A stretch of 64,000 nucleotides of DNA from JAKFDI01 sp036676235 (GCA_036676235.1 JAKFDI010000088.1:1-64000); one strand, 5' to 3'; counted from the stretch's first letter, positions 15,294 to 24,562 are shown. The notes: generated from the sequence alone by a model not told the origin. Translations and numbers: made by a program.

Positions 15294-16325
15294 ATGAGTT
15301 TCACCGTCACCGTGCAGCCGAGCGGGCGCACGTTCAGTGTCGATCGGGACGAGCCCATCCTCACCGCCGCCATCCGTCAAGGTGTCGGCCTGCCCTACGG
15401 CTGCAAGGACGGCGCCTGCGGCTCGTGCAAGAGCCGCTTGCTCGAAGGCCGCGTGATCCACGGCGCGCACCAGCTCAAGACGCTCTCGATCGAAGAAGAG
15501 GAAGCCGGCTTCGTGCTCACCTGCTGCGCTGCCGCGCAGACCGACGTGGTGATCGAGGCGCGCACGGTGGCGGGCGCCGGCGAGTTCCCCGCGCGCAAGC
15601 TGCCCACGCGCGTGACGCGCATCGACAAGCCCGCGCCCGATGTGGCGGTGCTCACGATGCAGTTGCCTGCCAACGACCCGCTGCGCTTTCGCGCCGGCCA
15701 GTACATCGAGTTCATCCTGCGCGACGGCTCGCGCCGCAGTTACTCGATGGCGAGCGCGCCGCACACGCAGGGCGAGAAGCCATTCATGGAACTGCACGTG
15801 CGGCACATGCCCGGCGGCCTGTTCACCGATCAGGTGTTCGGCACGCTCAAGGAGAAGGACATTCTTCGCGCCGAAGGCCCGTTCGGCGGCTTCTTCCTGC
15901 GCGAGGACAGCGACAAGCCCATCGTGCTGCTCGCTTCCGGCACCGGCTTCGCGCCGTTGAAGGCGATCCTCGAGCACATGCAGTTCAAGAACATCACGCG
16001 GCCGACCGTGCTCTACTGGGGCTGCCGCAGCCGAGCCGATCTCTATTTGCATGACTGGGCGCTCAAGATGGCCGCCGACATGCCGAATCTCCAATACGTA
16101 CCGGTGCTCTCCGATCCGAAGCCCGGCGACGCCTGGCTGGGCCGCACCGGCTTTGTTCACCAGGCCGTGATGGCCGACCTGCCGGATCTCTCCGGCCACC
16201 AGGTCTACGCCTGCGGCACGCCGGTGATGGTGGAATCCGCCCAGCGCGATTTCGCCGCCGAATGCGGCCTGCCTCCCGAAGAGTTCTACGCGGACTCGTT
16301 CACCTCCGAAGCTGACAAGCACTGA
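15294..16325 (+). CDS. Ferredoxin-flavin reductase annotated as CDP-6-deoxy-delta-3,4-glucoseen reductase
   Basis: 343 aa from ATG 15294. An N-terminal plant-type [2Fe-2S] domain has Cys 37, 42, 45 and 77. An FAD domain follows with RSYSMAS, and a C-terminal NAD(P) domain with GTGFAPLK and a closing EEFYADSF. This is the AscD/phenol hydroxylase-reductase layout: NAD(P)H to FAD to iron-sulfur cluster to partner. No 3,6-dideoxysugar genes are nearby, so the deoxysugar role is doubtful and the electron acceptor unknown. It is followed 17 bases later by a Bug binding protein gene. Confidence 0.82.
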   Translation: MSFTVTVQPSGRTFSVDRDEPILTAAIRQGVGLPYGCKDGACGSCKSRLLEGRVIHGAHQLKTLSIEEEEAGFVLTCCAAAQTDVVIEARTVAGAGEFPARKLPTRVTRIDKPAPDVAVLTMQLPANDPLRFRAGQYIEFILRDGSRRSYSMASAPHTQGEKPFMELHVRHMPGGLFTDQVFGTLKEKDILRAEGPFGGFFLREDSDKPIVLLASGTGFAPLKAILEHMQFKNITRPTVLYWGCRSRADLYLHDWALKMAADMPNLQYVPVLSDPKPGDAWLGRTGFVHQAVMADLPDLSGHQVYACGTPVMVESAQRDFAAECGLPPEEFYADSFTSEADKH

Positions 16326-16342
16326 CCCACAAGCACTGACCC

Positions 16343-17332
16343 ATGAACCTCATGAAACGCCGCTCCACCCTCGCCCTTCTTGTGCTCGCCGCTGCACCGC
16401 TGTTCGCGCAGGCGCAATCCGATCGCCCGATTCGCCTCGTCGTGCCCTACCCGGCCGGCGGACCGCTGGACACCATCGCGCGCGTGCTCGCCGAGAAGAC
16501 GAAGGACACGCTCGGCACCGTCATCGTCGAGAACCGCGCCGGCGCCGGCGGCAACATCGGCGCCGACCAGGTGGCGCGCTCGGCACCCGACGGTCACACC
16601 ATCGTGATGGGCGCCATCGCCACGCACGCGATCAACCCGTGGCTGTACGCCAAGATTCCGTACGACCCGATTCGCGACTTCACGCCCATCACGCTCGTGG
16701 CGCAAGTGCCCAACGTGCTGGTGATGAACGCCGCCACCGCCGAGCGCCTGAATATCAAGACCGTGGGCGATCTGGTGAAGTACGCCAAGGCCAACCCCGG
16801 CAAGCTGAACTACGGCTCGGGCGGCAACGGCAGCGGCGGCCACCTCGCCGGCGAGATGTTCAAGACCCAGGCCGGCGTGTTCATGGTCCACATTCCCTAT
16901 GCCGGCGGAAGCCCGGCGCAGTTGGGCCTGCTGTCCGGCGACGTCGACCTGAACTTCGACAACCTCGCCACGGCCTCGGCCAACATCAAGTCCGGCAAGC
17001 TGCGCGCCATCGCAGTGACGACCAAGGCGCGTTCGAGCCTGGTGCCCGAGATCCCGTCGATTGCCGAAGCCGGCAAGTCGCTCGGCCTCGGCGAGTTCGA
17101 CGTGAACACCTGGTTCGGCCTGTTCGGTCCGGCGAATCTGCCGGCCGATGTGACGGCGCGGCTCAACAAGGCCTTTGTCGGCGCGCTGAATTCGCCCGAC
17201 GTGAAGGCCCGCATGGCCGGCTTGCTGGCCGAGCCCTCGCCCACCACGCCCGACGCCTTCGCCGCTTTCGTGAAGAAGGAACTCGCCAAGTACGAGCAGG
17301 TGGTGAAGGCCAGCGGCGCCGTCGTCAATTGA
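16343..17332 (+). CDS. Bug-family (TctC-like) periplasmic substrate-binding protein
   Basis: 329 aa with a signal peptide ending near LFAQAQ. Family features include IRLVVPYPAGGPLDTIARVLA, the ENRAGAGGNIGADQVA segment and KLNYGSGGNGSGGHLAGEMF, which line the carboxylate-binding cleft. Bug proteins bind small carboxylates or amides for tripartite tricarboxylate transporters, often with no permease next door, as here. The ligand cannot be predicted. A perfect hairpin at 17459-17488 lies downstream. Confidence 0.9.
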   Translation: MNLMKRRSTLALLVLAAAPLFAQAQSDRPIRLVVPYPAGGPLDTIARVLAEKTKDTLGTVIVENRAGAGGNIGADQVARSAPDGHTIVMGAIATHAINPWLYAKIPYDPIRDFTPITLVAQVPNVLVMNAATAERLNIKTVGDLVKYAKANPGKLNYGSGGNGSGGHLAGEMFKTQAGVFMVHIPYAGGSPAQLGLLSGDVDLNFDNLATASANIKSGKLRAIAVTTKARSSLVPEIPSIAEAGKSLGLGEFDVNTWFGLFGPANLPADVTARLNKAFVGALNSPDVKARMAGLLAEPSPTTPDAFAAFVKKELAKYEQVVKASGAVVN

Positions 17333-17458
17333 CGGGCGGCGCGCTTCGGCCTTAGTCTTCGCCCACGATGCACATCCTGCCGATCACCCGTTCTTCGCGA
17401 CGATTCTCTCGACGACGACGTTGAGCGGGATTGTTGCGACCGTGCCCGGCAGGGCATC

Positions 17459-17488
17459 CGAAGGCCACGACACCCGTCGTGGCCTTCG
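17459..17488 (+). terminator. Perfect 13-base hairpin
   Basis: CGAAGGCCACGAC (17459-17471) and GTCGTGGCCTTCG (17476-17488) pair perfectly around an ACCC loop. It lies between the Bug gene and the aminotransferase gene. The following TGCTTTCGGG is only a weak U-tract, so it could be a terminator or an attenuator for the downstream gene. Confidence 0.5.
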
Positions 17489-17556
17489 TGCTTTCGGGCA
17501 GGCGTTCATGACGTGTGAAGCGGCGAACTCTTCCCCTTCTTCACGAGGAACGCCAG

Positions 17557-18768
17557 ATGAACGACCCCATCGCATTCGAGCACTATCCCGTCGACGCGCT
17601 GATGCGCGTGACGCAACGCCCCGAGGCCGTCTTCGTGCGCGGCAGCGGCAGCTGGCTGTGGGACTCGACCGGCCGCCGCTATCTCGACCTCGTGCAGGGC
17701 TGGGCGGTCAACACGCTCGGCCATTCGCCGGCCGTCGTCGTGGAAGCCATCTCACGCCAGGCCGGCCGGCTGATGCATGGCGGCCCGGGCCTCTACAACG
17801 ACCGCGCCATCGAGCTGGCCGACCGGCTCACGACGCTGTCGGCCCTCGACCGCGTGTTCTTCACCAACAGCGGCGCCGAAGCCAACGAGGGCGCGATCAA
17901 GCTCGCGCGCAAGTTCGGTCAAGTGCATCGCGGCGGGGCGCATACCGTCATCAGCTTCACGAACGGCTTTCACGGCCGCACGCTGGCGACGATGGCGGCC
18001 AGCGGCAAGCCCGGCTTCGACCGCATCTTCCCGCCGGCCGTGCCGGGCTTCGTGAAGCTGCCATTCAACGACCTTGCGGCTGTCGAGCAGGGGATCACGC
18101 GCGACACCGTGGCGGTGATGCTGGAACTGGTGCAGGGGGAGGCGGGCGTGATCGAGGCCGACCCGGCGTTCGCACAAGGCCTGCGCGCCCTGTGCGATCG
18201 GCATGGCCTGCTGCTGATCGTCGACGAGGTGCAGACGGGCATCGGCCGCTGTGGCACGCTCTTCGTGCATGAGCAGTTCGGCCTGAAGCCCGACATCATG
18301 ACGCTCGGCAAGGGCCTCGGCGGTGCCGTGCCGATCGGCGCCGTGCTCGCGCGCGAAGCGGTCTGCTGCTTCGCGCCCGGCGACCAGGGCGGCACCTACA
18401 ACGGCAACGCGCTCGTCTGCGCGGGGGCGCTGGCGGTGCTCGACGCGGTGACGGCGCCCGGCTTTCTCGCTGCCGTGCGCGAGCGCGGCGCGCAGCTCGC
18501 GGCGGGGCTGGCCGCGCTGTCGGCCCGGCATGGCCTGGCCACGGTGCGCGGGCGCGGCTTGTTGCTGTCGATGGGACTCGCCGACGGCATCGATGCGAAC
18601 CGGGTGGCCGAGGCCGCACGCACGGCCGAGGGCGACGGCCTGCTGGTCAACCCCGTGCGGCCCGACCGCCTGCGCCTGATGCCGGCACTCGACTGCAGTG
18701 CGGTCGACGCCGCGCAGGCGTGCGCCCTGCTCGACGCCGCGCTCGCGGCCAGCTATTCGCCGAGGTAG
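17557..18768 (+). CDS. argD: Acetylornithine aminotransferase-type class III aminotransferase
   Basis: 403 aa from ATG 17557, behind a GAGGAA ribosome site. It is a PLP fold-type I enzyme: FFTNSGAEANEGAIKLARK contacts the cofactor phosphate, FHGRT is the aromatic-stacking region, VDEVQTGIGR holds the conserved Asp, and LGKGLGG supplies the PLP Lys at 252. Length and motifs match ArgD, which makes N-acetylornithine from N-acetylglutamate semialdehyde in arginine synthesis. No other arg gene is near, so a related omega-amino acid role is possible. The last 16 bases overlap the convergent livF gene. Confidence 0.83.
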   Translation: MNDPIAFEHYPVDALMRVTQRPEAVFVRGSGSWLWDSTGRRYLDLVQGWAVNTLGHSPAVVVEAISRQAGRLMHGGPGLYNDRAIELADRLTTLSALDRVFFTNSGAEANEGAIKLARKFGQVHRGGAHTVISFTNGFHGRTLATMAASGKPGFDRIFPPAVPGFVKLPFNDLAAVEQGITRDTVAVMLELVQGEAGVIEADPAFAQGLRALCDRHGLLLIVDEVQTGIGRCGTLFVHEQFGLKPDIMTLGKGLGGAVPIGAVLAREAVCCFAPGDQGGTYNGNALVCAGALAVLDAVTAPGFLAAVRERGAQLAAGLAALSARHGLATVRGRGLLLSMGLADGIDANRVAEAARTAEGDGLLVNPVRPDRLRLMPALDCSAVDAAQACALLDAALAASYSPR

Positions 18769-19466
18769 GCGGCGCGCACCTTGGGATCGGCGAGCAGGGC
18801 GCGGGCTTCGCCGCTCATCGTGACCTCGCCCGACTCCATCACATAGCCGCGCGTGGCGAGTTGCAGCGCGCGGCTCGCGTTCTGCTCGACCAGCAGCACG
18901 GTGGTGCCACGCTGATGGATGTCGCCCACCACCTCGAAGATGCGGTCGACCATGATGGGCGAGAGGCCCATCGACGGCTCGTCCATCAACAGCACCTTGG
19001 GCCGCGCCATGAGCGCGCGGCCCATGGCGAGCATCTGCTGTTCGCCGCCCGACATCGTGCCGGCGTACTGGTTGCGGCGTTCCTTCAGCCGCGGGAAGAG
19101 CTCGAACACGCGCTCGATGTCGGCCTGCACTTCGTTGTCGCGGCGCACGAAGGCACCCATGAGCAGGTTCTCCGTGATGCTCATGCGCGTGAACGTGCCG
19201 CGGCCCTCGGGCACCATCACGAGCCCCTGCTTGACGAGATCCCACGCCCCCTGGCCGCGGATGCTGCGCCCGAGAAATTCGATGTCGCCGGCCTTGACCG
19301 GCTGCAGACCGGTGATGGCCGCGAGCGTGGTGGTCTTGCCGGCGCCGTTGGCGCCGATCAGGCTGACGAGTTCGCCTTCGTTGACCTCGAACGAGATTCC
19401 CTTGACCGCCTGGATGCCGCCGTAGGCGACGTGCAGGCCACTGATTTTGAGCAGAGTGTTTGCCAT
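18753..19466 (-). CDS. livF: Branched-chain amino acid ABC transporter ATP-binding protein LivF
   Basis: 237 aa from ATG 19466. Walker A GANGAGKTT, signature MSGGEQQMLAMGRAL, Walker B VLLMDEPSMGLSP and H-loop VEQN are all present. It is the second ATPase of the high-affinity branched-chain amino acid (or amide/urea) importer and the last gene of livHMGF. A 110-base GC-rich repeat-like gap separates it from livG. The 3' end overlaps argD on the other strand. Confidence 0.92.
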   Translation of the reverse strand: MANTLLKISGLHVAYGGIQAVKGISFEVNEGELVSLIGANGAGKTTTLAAITGLQPVKAGDIEFLGRSIRGQGAWDLVKQGLVMVPEGRGTFTRMSITENLLMGAFVRRDNEVQADIERVFELFPRLKERRNQYAGTMSGGEQQMLAMGRALMARPKVLLMDEPSMGLSPIMVDRIFEVVGDIHQRGTTVLLVEQNASRALQLATRGYVMESGEVTMSGEARALLADPKVRAAYLGE

Positions 19467-19576
19467 GTCAGTCCCGACTGGCCGCCCCAAGGGACTGACG
19501 CACCCCAAGGGCCACGAAGAGGTCCCTCGGGACCTCGGGGGGCAGTGAACGAAGTGAGCGTGGGGGTTGTTTCATG
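19467..19576. repeat. GC-rich palindromic intergenic repeat between livF and livG
   Basis: The gap holds several nested inverted stretches, including GGTCCCTCGGGACC and CCCCAAGG-type runs, and then a CGAAGTGAGCG segment. It resembles the repeat-like spacer at 43645-43746. It interrupts an otherwise close operon and may act as an RNA-stability or partial-termination element. Confidence 0.4.
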
Positions 19577-20353
19577 CTAGGTCGCCTTGTGTCCTGCGCC
19601 CAGATAGGCCTCGATCACTTTTTCGTCGCGCTGCACGTCGACCGGCGTGCCTTCGGCGATGGCCTTGCCGTAGTCGAGCACCGTGACCCGGTCGCACAGC
19701 CCCATCACCAGCTTCACGTCGTGCTCGATCAGCAGGATGGTGCGGCCGTCGTTGCGGATGCGGTCGATGAGTTCGCGCAGCACCACCTTCTCGGTCGCGT
19801 TCATGCCGGCTGCGGGTTCGTCCAGCGCGATCAGCTTCGGGTCGGTGGCGAGCGCCCGCGCGATTTCGAGGCGGCGCTGGTCGCCGTAGCTCAGCGTGCG
19901 CGCCTTGTACTCGGCGTACTTGCCGATGCCCACGTACTCGAGCAGGTGCTGCGCACGCAGCGTGATCTCGTTCTCTTCGTTCTTGAAGCCGCGCGTGCGA
20001 AACACCGCGCCGATCAGCCCCGAATGCGTGCGCACGTGGCGACCGACCATCACGTTCTCGAGCGCCGTCATGTCGGGGAAGAGCCGGATGTTCTGGAAGG
20101 TGCGCGCGATGCCGGCCTTCGCCACTTCATGCACCGCGGTCGGCTTATAGGCCTTGCCGCCCAATTCGAAAGTGCCGGAGTCTGGTGAGTAGAGGCCGGT
20201 GAGCACATTGAAAAAGGTGGTCTTGCCGGCGCCGTTGGGTCCGATCAGGCCGTAGACCTGCCCTTCCCGGATCGTGACGCCGACGTCGGACAGCGCCTGC
20301 AGCCCGCCGAAACGCTTGGAGACCGACTCCACCTTCAGCACGATCTCGCTCAT
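19577..20353 (-). CDS. livG: Branched-chain amino acid ABC transporter ATP-binding protein LivG
   Basis: 258 aa. Walker A GPNGAGKTT (38-46), the LivG-typical IARTFQNIRLF, signature LSYGDQRRLEIARAL and Walker B LIALDEPAAGMN are present. The insert between Walker A and signature and the ATG overlap with the livM stop (20350-20353) confirm its place as the first ATPase of the operon. It energises the LivH/LivM permease. Confidence 0.93.
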   Translation of the reverse strand: MSEIVLKVESVSKRFGGLQALSDVGVTIREGQVYGLIGPNGAGKTTFFNVLTGLYSPDSGTFELGGKAYKPTAVHEVAKAGIARTFQNIRLFPDMTALENVMVGRHVRTHSGLIGAVFRTRGFKNEENEITLRAQHLLEYVGIGKYAEYKARTLSYGDQRRLEIARALATDPKLIALDEPAAGMNATEKVVLRELIDRIRNDGRTILLIEHDVKLVMGLCDRVTVLDYGKAIAEGTPVDVQRDEKVIEAYLGAGHKAT

Positions 20354-21453
20354 TGCGTGCCTCCCTGGGCCGGCACCGTCGGTTGGGGTGCCGCCTTGCC
20401 GTGCTCGGGCGAGGGCCACAGCCCGCGCGGGCGCGTCAGCATGATGCCGATCATCGCCAGCGCAATGAGCAGTTGCCGCAGGATGGCGGCGTCGAGGCGG
20501 CCATCGGTCATGCGCTGCAGGTCGCCGGCCACGTAGCGCAGCACCTCCGGCAGCGCCGCCAGCAGCACCGCACCGAGGATGACGCCCGGGATGTGGCCGA
20601 GGCCGCCGAGCACGACCATGGCGACGATCATGATCGACTCCTGCAGCGCGAAGGACTCGGGCGAGACGAAGCTCTGGAAGCTCGCGAACATCACGCCTGA
20701 CACGCCGCCGAAGGTGGCGCCCATGCCGAAGGCCAGCAGCTTCATGTTGCGCGTGTTGATGCCCATCGCCTTGGCGGCGATCTCGTCTTCCCGGATCGCC
20801 ATCCAGGCGCGCCCGATGCGGCTGCGTTCGAGCCGATAGCAGATGAGCACGCTCACGATCACGAGAAAGAGGAACAGGTAGTAGTAGTTCGTGACCTTGG
20901 CGAGCTGGAAGCCGAAGACCTCCCACCGCGCGCCGAAGTTCAGGCCGAGGATGTAGACGTCGTCGATCTGCGCGATGCCCTTCGGCCCGTTGGTCAGGTT
21001 GACCGGCGCGTCCAGGTTGGTCAGGAACACGCGGATGATCTCGCCGAAGCCGAGCGTCACGATGGCGAGGTAGTCGCCGCGCAGCTTGAGCACCGGAATG
21101 CCCAGCAGCACGCCGACTATGGCCGCAAGCCCCGCGCCCAGCGGTATGACCACCCACAAGGGCATGTGCAGCCCTTCCGGGAAGGCGGCCGCCACGACCT
21201 CGAAGGTATCCGTCAGGTGGGGCGATGCGAGCAGCGCGAACATGTAGGCGCCGACCGCGTAGAAGGCGACGTAGCCCAGGTCGAGCAGCCCGGCATAGCC
21301 GACGACGATGTTCAGCCCGAGCGCCAGCAGCACGTACAGCAGTGCCATGTCGATGATGCGCACCCAGGCGTTGCCGAACTCCTGCGCGATCAGCGGCAGC
21401 ACCAGCAGCGCGATGCCGGCGAGCACGAAGGTGATGATTCGTTTGTCCTTCAT
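20350..21453 (-). CDS. livM: Branched-chain amino acid ABC transporter permease LivM
   Basis: 367 aa with about 9-10 membrane helices. It shows the LivM pattern GLNIVVGYAGLLDLGYVAFYAVGAY near the N-terminus and the EAA-type loop AIREDEIAAKAMGIN before the last helices. It pairs with LivH to form the inner-membrane channel. It lies 12 bases after livH and overlaps livG. Confidence 0.93.
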   Translation of the reverse strand: MKDKRIITFVLAGIALLVLPLIAQEFGNAWVRIIDMALLYVLLALGLNIVVGYAGLLDLGYVAFYAVGAYMFALLASPHLTDTFEVVAAAFPEGLHMPLWVVIPLGAGLAAIVGVLLGIPVLKLRGDYLAIVTLGFGEIIRVFLTNLDAPVNLTNGPKGIAQIDDVYILGLNFGARWEVFGFQLAKVTNYYYLFLFLVIVSVLICYRLERSRIGRAWMAIREDEIAAKAMGINTRNMKLLAFGMGATFGGVSGVMFASFQSFVSPESFALQESIMIVAMVVLGGLGHIPGVILGAVLLAALPEVLRYVAGDLQRMTDGRLDAAILRQLLIALAMIGIMLTRPRGLWPSPEHGKAAPQPTVPAQGGTQ

Positions 21454-21465
21454 CGTGTGCTCCCG

Positions 21466-22386
21466 TCAGGCGCGATCGGCCACGCGCTCGCCGAGCAAGC
21501 CCTGCGGCCGCAGCGTGAGGATGAGGATGAGCACCATGAACGCGAAGATGTCGGAGTAGTGGCTGCCGAGCACCCCACCGGTGAGCACACCGATGTAGCC
21601 CGCGCCGAGCGCCTCGATCAGCCCGAGCAGCACGCCGCCGATCATCGCGCCCGGCAGGTTGCCGATGCCGCCGAACACCGCCGCGGTGAAGGCCTTGAGC
21701 CCGGGCAGAAAGCCCATCGTGTGCTGCACGGTGCCGTAGTTGGCCGCGTACATCACGCCGGCCAGCGCCGCGAGCGCCGCACCGATGATGAAGGTGGCGG
21801 AGATCACGGTGTCGGGGCGCACGCCCATCAGGCCCGCCACACGGGGGTTCTCGGCCGTGGCGCGCATGGCCCGGCCCAGGCGCGTCATGTTGACGAGGTA
21901 CATCAGGCTCGCCAGGGCCAACGCGGTGACCACCAGGATGACGATCTGCGTGGTGTTGATCACCGCGCCGAAGACGTTGTAGGGCTCGCTGGGCAGCAGG
22001 ATCGGGAAGGACTTGTAGTTCGGCTTCCAGATGATCATCGCGAGCGTCTGCAGCAGCAGGCTCACGCCCATCGCGGTGATCAGCGGCGCGAGGCGCGGCG
22101 CCCCCCGCAATGGCCGGTAGGCCAGCTTCTCGACGGCGAAGTTGAGCACCGAGCAGACCACCATGGCAACGATCACCGAGAGCAGCAACAGCAGCCAGCC
22201 GGGCATGGTGTCCTGCAGGGCGGTGACGACCGTCCAGCTTGTGAGTGCACCCACCATCAGCACTTCGCCATGCGCGAAGTTGATGAGGTTGATGATGCCG
22301 TAGACCATCGTGTAGCCGAGTGCGATCAGCGCATACACGCTGCCGAGCACCAGACCATTGATGATCTGCTGGATGAAGGTGTCCAT
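21466..22386 (-). CDS. livH: Branched-chain amino acid ABC transporter permease LivH
   Basis: 306 aa, with about eight membrane helices. It has the LivH start IINGLVLGSVYALIALGYT and GIINLINFAHGE, and a late AVFGGIGNLPGAMIGG. It is the first gene of livHMGF. No LivK/LivJ-type binding protein gene lies within the operon or beside it, so the receptor must be encoded elsewhere. A terminator for the upstream rarA lies at 22434-22459. Confidence 0.93.
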   Translation of the reverse strand: MDTFIQQIINGLVLGSVYALIALGYTMVYGIINLINFAHGEVLMVGALTSWTVVTALQDTMPGWLLLLLSVIVAMVVCSVLNFAVEKLAYRPLRGAPRLAPLITAMGVSLLLQTLAMIIWKPNYKSFPILLPSEPYNVFGAVINTTQIVILVVTALALASLMYLVNMTRLGRAMRATAENPRVAGLMGVRPDTVISATFIIGAALAALAGVMYAANYGTVQHTMGFLPGLKAFTAAVFGGIGNLPGAMIGGVLLGLIEALGAGYIGVLTGGVLGSHYSDIFAFMVLILILTLRPQGLLGERVADRA

Positions 22387-22433
22387 CTGGTGGTTCTCCA
22401 GGTTCTTTTGAGCTGCCGCCCGTGTGGGGTAGC

Positions 22434-22459
22434 AAAAAGCCCGCCGAGCGGTGGCGGGC
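22434..22459 (-). terminator. Rho-independent terminator after rarA
   Basis: On the minus strand GCCCGCC and GGCGGGC pair around a 7-base loop, followed by TTTTTGC. It sits between the rarA stop (22593) and the livH start (22386), so it ends the ftsK-lolA-rarA transcript and insulates livHMGF. Confidence 0.8.
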
Positions 22460-22592
22460 GGGCCGGATCGTCAGCGACTCGTCATCGTGAGCGGTGCGGA
22501 TTCTAGGATCTCCCCCGGCGAGCGATATAGGGGCTGCACTCGATGGAAATGCACTCTTTCGCGGCGCAAGGGCGCGCGCCCGGCGCGCGTGG

Positions 22593-23903
22593 TCACGACG
22601 ATCCGGCGTTCGCTGCCTCGTTCAGGCGCCGCAGTTCGGCGAGCTTGTCGCCGATGCGGATCTCCAGCCCGCGCGGCACCGGCTCATAGAAGCGGGGCGG
22701 CGCCAGGTCGTCGGGCCAGTAGCGCTCGCCGGCCGCAAAGCCGCCTTCTTCGTCATGCGCGTAGCGGTAGCCGCGGCCATAGTCGAGCGACTTCATCAGC
22801 TTCGTCGGCGCATTGCGCAGATGCAGCGGCACGGGGCGCGTGACGTCCTGCTTCACAAAGGCGCGCGCGGCGTTGTAGGCCTTGTAGAGCGCATTCGACT
22901 TCGGCGCCACGGCAAGGTACACCACCGCCTCGGCCAGCGCCAGTTCGCCTTCCGGCGAGCCGAGCCGCTCGTAGACCTCGGCGGCGTCGAGCGCGATGCG
23001 CAGCGCGCGCGGGTCGGCGAGGCCAATGTCTTCGCTGGCCATGCGCACGATGCGCCGCGATGCATAGCGCGGGTCCACGCCGCCGTCGATCATGCGCACG
23101 AACCAGTACAGCGCTGCGTCCGGATCGGAGCCGCGCACGCTCTTGTGCAGCGCCGAGATGGTGTCGTAGAACTGCTCGCCGCCCTTGTCGTAACGGCGCA
23201 GCTGTTCGCCGAGCGAGCGTTCGAGCAAGGGCTCGTCGATCTCGGCCACGCCGCCGAGCATGCCGACCAGGTTCTCGTAGGCGTTGAGCAGGCGCCGCGC
23301 ATCGCCGTCGGCATAGCCGATGAGACGCGCTTTCGCGGCCTCGCTCATCGGCGGCGCGGCCAGCAGTTCGCGCGCGCGCTTCAGCAGCTCGGCCATGTCG
23401 TCGTCCGTCAGGCTCTTGAGCACATGCACCGTGGCGCGCGACAGCAACGCCGAGTTCACCTCGAACGACGGGTTCTCCGTGGTGGCACCGATGAAGGTGA
23501 AAAGCCCCGACTCCACATGCGGCAGGAAGGCGTCCTGCTGGCTCTTGTTGAAGCGGTGCACTTCATCGACGAAGACCACCGTGCGGCGGCTGGAAGAACG
23601 CGCGGCCTGGGCACGCTCGACTGCCTCGCGAATGTCCTTCACGCCGCCGAGCACGGCCGAGATGGCGATGAACTGCGCGTCGAACGAATCGGCCATGAGC
23701 CGCGCCAGCGTGGTCTTGCCCACGCCGGGCGGACCCCACAGGATCATCGAGTGCAACCGGCCCGAGTCGAAGGCCGCGCGCAGCGGCTTGCCGGCGCCCA
23801 GCAGGTGCTGCTGGCCGATGACTTCATCGAGCGTGCGCGGGCGCAGGCGTTCCGCCAGGGGTGCGGCCGGGGTATCGCCCAGGGGCAGCTCGAGCGTGCT
23901 CAT
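22593..23903 (-). CDS. rarA: Replication-associated recombination protein A (MgsA)
   Basis: 436 codons with stop (about 436 aa region) from ATG 23903. AAA+ ATPase: Walker A GPPGVGKTT, Walker B VVFVDEVHRFNKSQQD, sensor 1 GATTENPSFEVN, arginine-finger region LLSRATV and the C-terminal MgsA tetramerisation domain (AVYLAVAPKSNALYKAYNAA). RarA acts at stalled replication forks and is related to clamp-loader ATPases. It follows lolA on the same strand, 50 bases apart, in the usual ftsK-lolA-rarA order. Confidence 0.95.
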   Translation of the reverse strand: MSTLELPLGDTPAAPLAERLRPRTLDEVIGQQHLLGAGKPLRAAFDSGRLHSMILWGPPGVGKTTLARLMADSFDAQFIAISAVLGGVKDIREAVERAQAARSSSRRTVVFVDEVHRFNKSQQDAFLPHVESGLFTFIGATTENPSFEVNSALLSRATVHVLKSLTDDDMAELLKRARELLAAPPMSEAAKARLIGYADGDARRLLNAYENLVGMLGGVAEIDEPLLERSLGEQLRRYDKGGEQFYDTISALHKSVRGSDPDAALYWFVRMIDGGVDPRYASRRIVRMASEDIGLADPRALRIALDAAEVYERLGSPEGELALAEAVVYLAVAPKSNALYKAYNAARAFVKQDVTRPVPLHLRNAPTKLMKSLDYGRGYRYAHDEEGGFAAGERYWPDDLAPPRFYEPVPRGLEIRIGDKLAELRRLNEAANAGSS

Positions 23904-23953
23904 CGCGGGATTGTCGCCGTGCGGGTGCGACCCGGACTGAGGCGACGAACGTC

Positions 23954-24562
23954 CTATTGCTCGATCACGTCCGCCCCGGGAGGCGGCGTGAAGCGGAAGG
24001 TCTCCGGCGCAATGGAAGCATTCGGCATCCATTCGCTGAACTCCAGCAGCGAGCGCTGGCCGAAGGCGTCGACGATCTCGATGGCCGACAGCGTCTGGCC
24101 GCGAAAACCGACGTGCACCGATTGGAAGGCGCCGTCCTTGGCGCGGGGCTTGGCTTCGGCCCAGGCGATGCCGTCCTTGGTGGGCAAGGCCGACAGCTCG
24201 AACGCCTGCTCAAGATCTCCGCCCGCGAGGATGGCCGCCGGCGTCGCCCCCAAGGCCTGCGTGATGCGGCGCGAACTCACCTGGTTCAGGTCGGCGTCGT
24301 AGATCCACACCTTCCGGCCGTCGGCCACGATGGTCTGCTCGAAGGGCTTGGTGTAGGCGAAGCGAAAGCGGTTGGGCCGCTCGAACGCGAAGCTGCCGCT
24401 GGAGGTCTTCTTCTTTGCACCGTCGGGCGAGGTGACGGTCTGGGTGAACGCGGCCGTGCCGCTCTTCACCTCGCGCACGAAGGTCTTCAGCGTGTCGACG
24501 GCATCGGCATGGGCCGCAATCGAGGCCACCGCCAGGGCGGCCGCCGCGAGGAGTTTCTTCAT
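23954..24562 (-). CDS. lolA: Outer-membrane lipoprotein carrier protein LolA
   Basis: 202 aa with a signal peptide ending at AAHADA. The LolA beta-half-barrel pattern is visible: SGTAAFTQTVTSPDG, a SSGSFAFERPNRFRFAY stretch and QTIVADGRKVWIYDADLNQV. It shuttles lipoproteins from the LolCDE complex to LolB through the periplasm. The start overlaps the ftsK stop (24559-24562), so translation is coupled. Confidence 0.95.
   Translation of the reverse strand: MKKLLAAAALAVASIAAHADAVDTLKTFVREVKSGTAAFTQTVTSPDGAKKKTSSGSFAFERPNRFRFAYTKPFEQTIVADGRKVWIYDADLNQVSSRRITQALGATPAAILAGGDLEQAFELSALPTKDGIAWAEAKPRAKDGAFQSVHVGFRGQTLSAIEIVDAFGQRSLLEFSEWMPNASIAPETFRFTPPPGADVIEQ

Noticed and set aside
17333..17556. 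Possible small gene between the Bug gene and argD
   Set aside because: Open frames here are short and the stretch is dominated by the perfect hairpin at 17459-17488.
19577..22435. A very long minus-strand open frame running through livH and livM into livG
   Set aside because: Only its last 258 codons are a real gene (livG). The rest is an Arg/Ala/Gly-rich shadow of livH and livM, which read clearly in their own frames.
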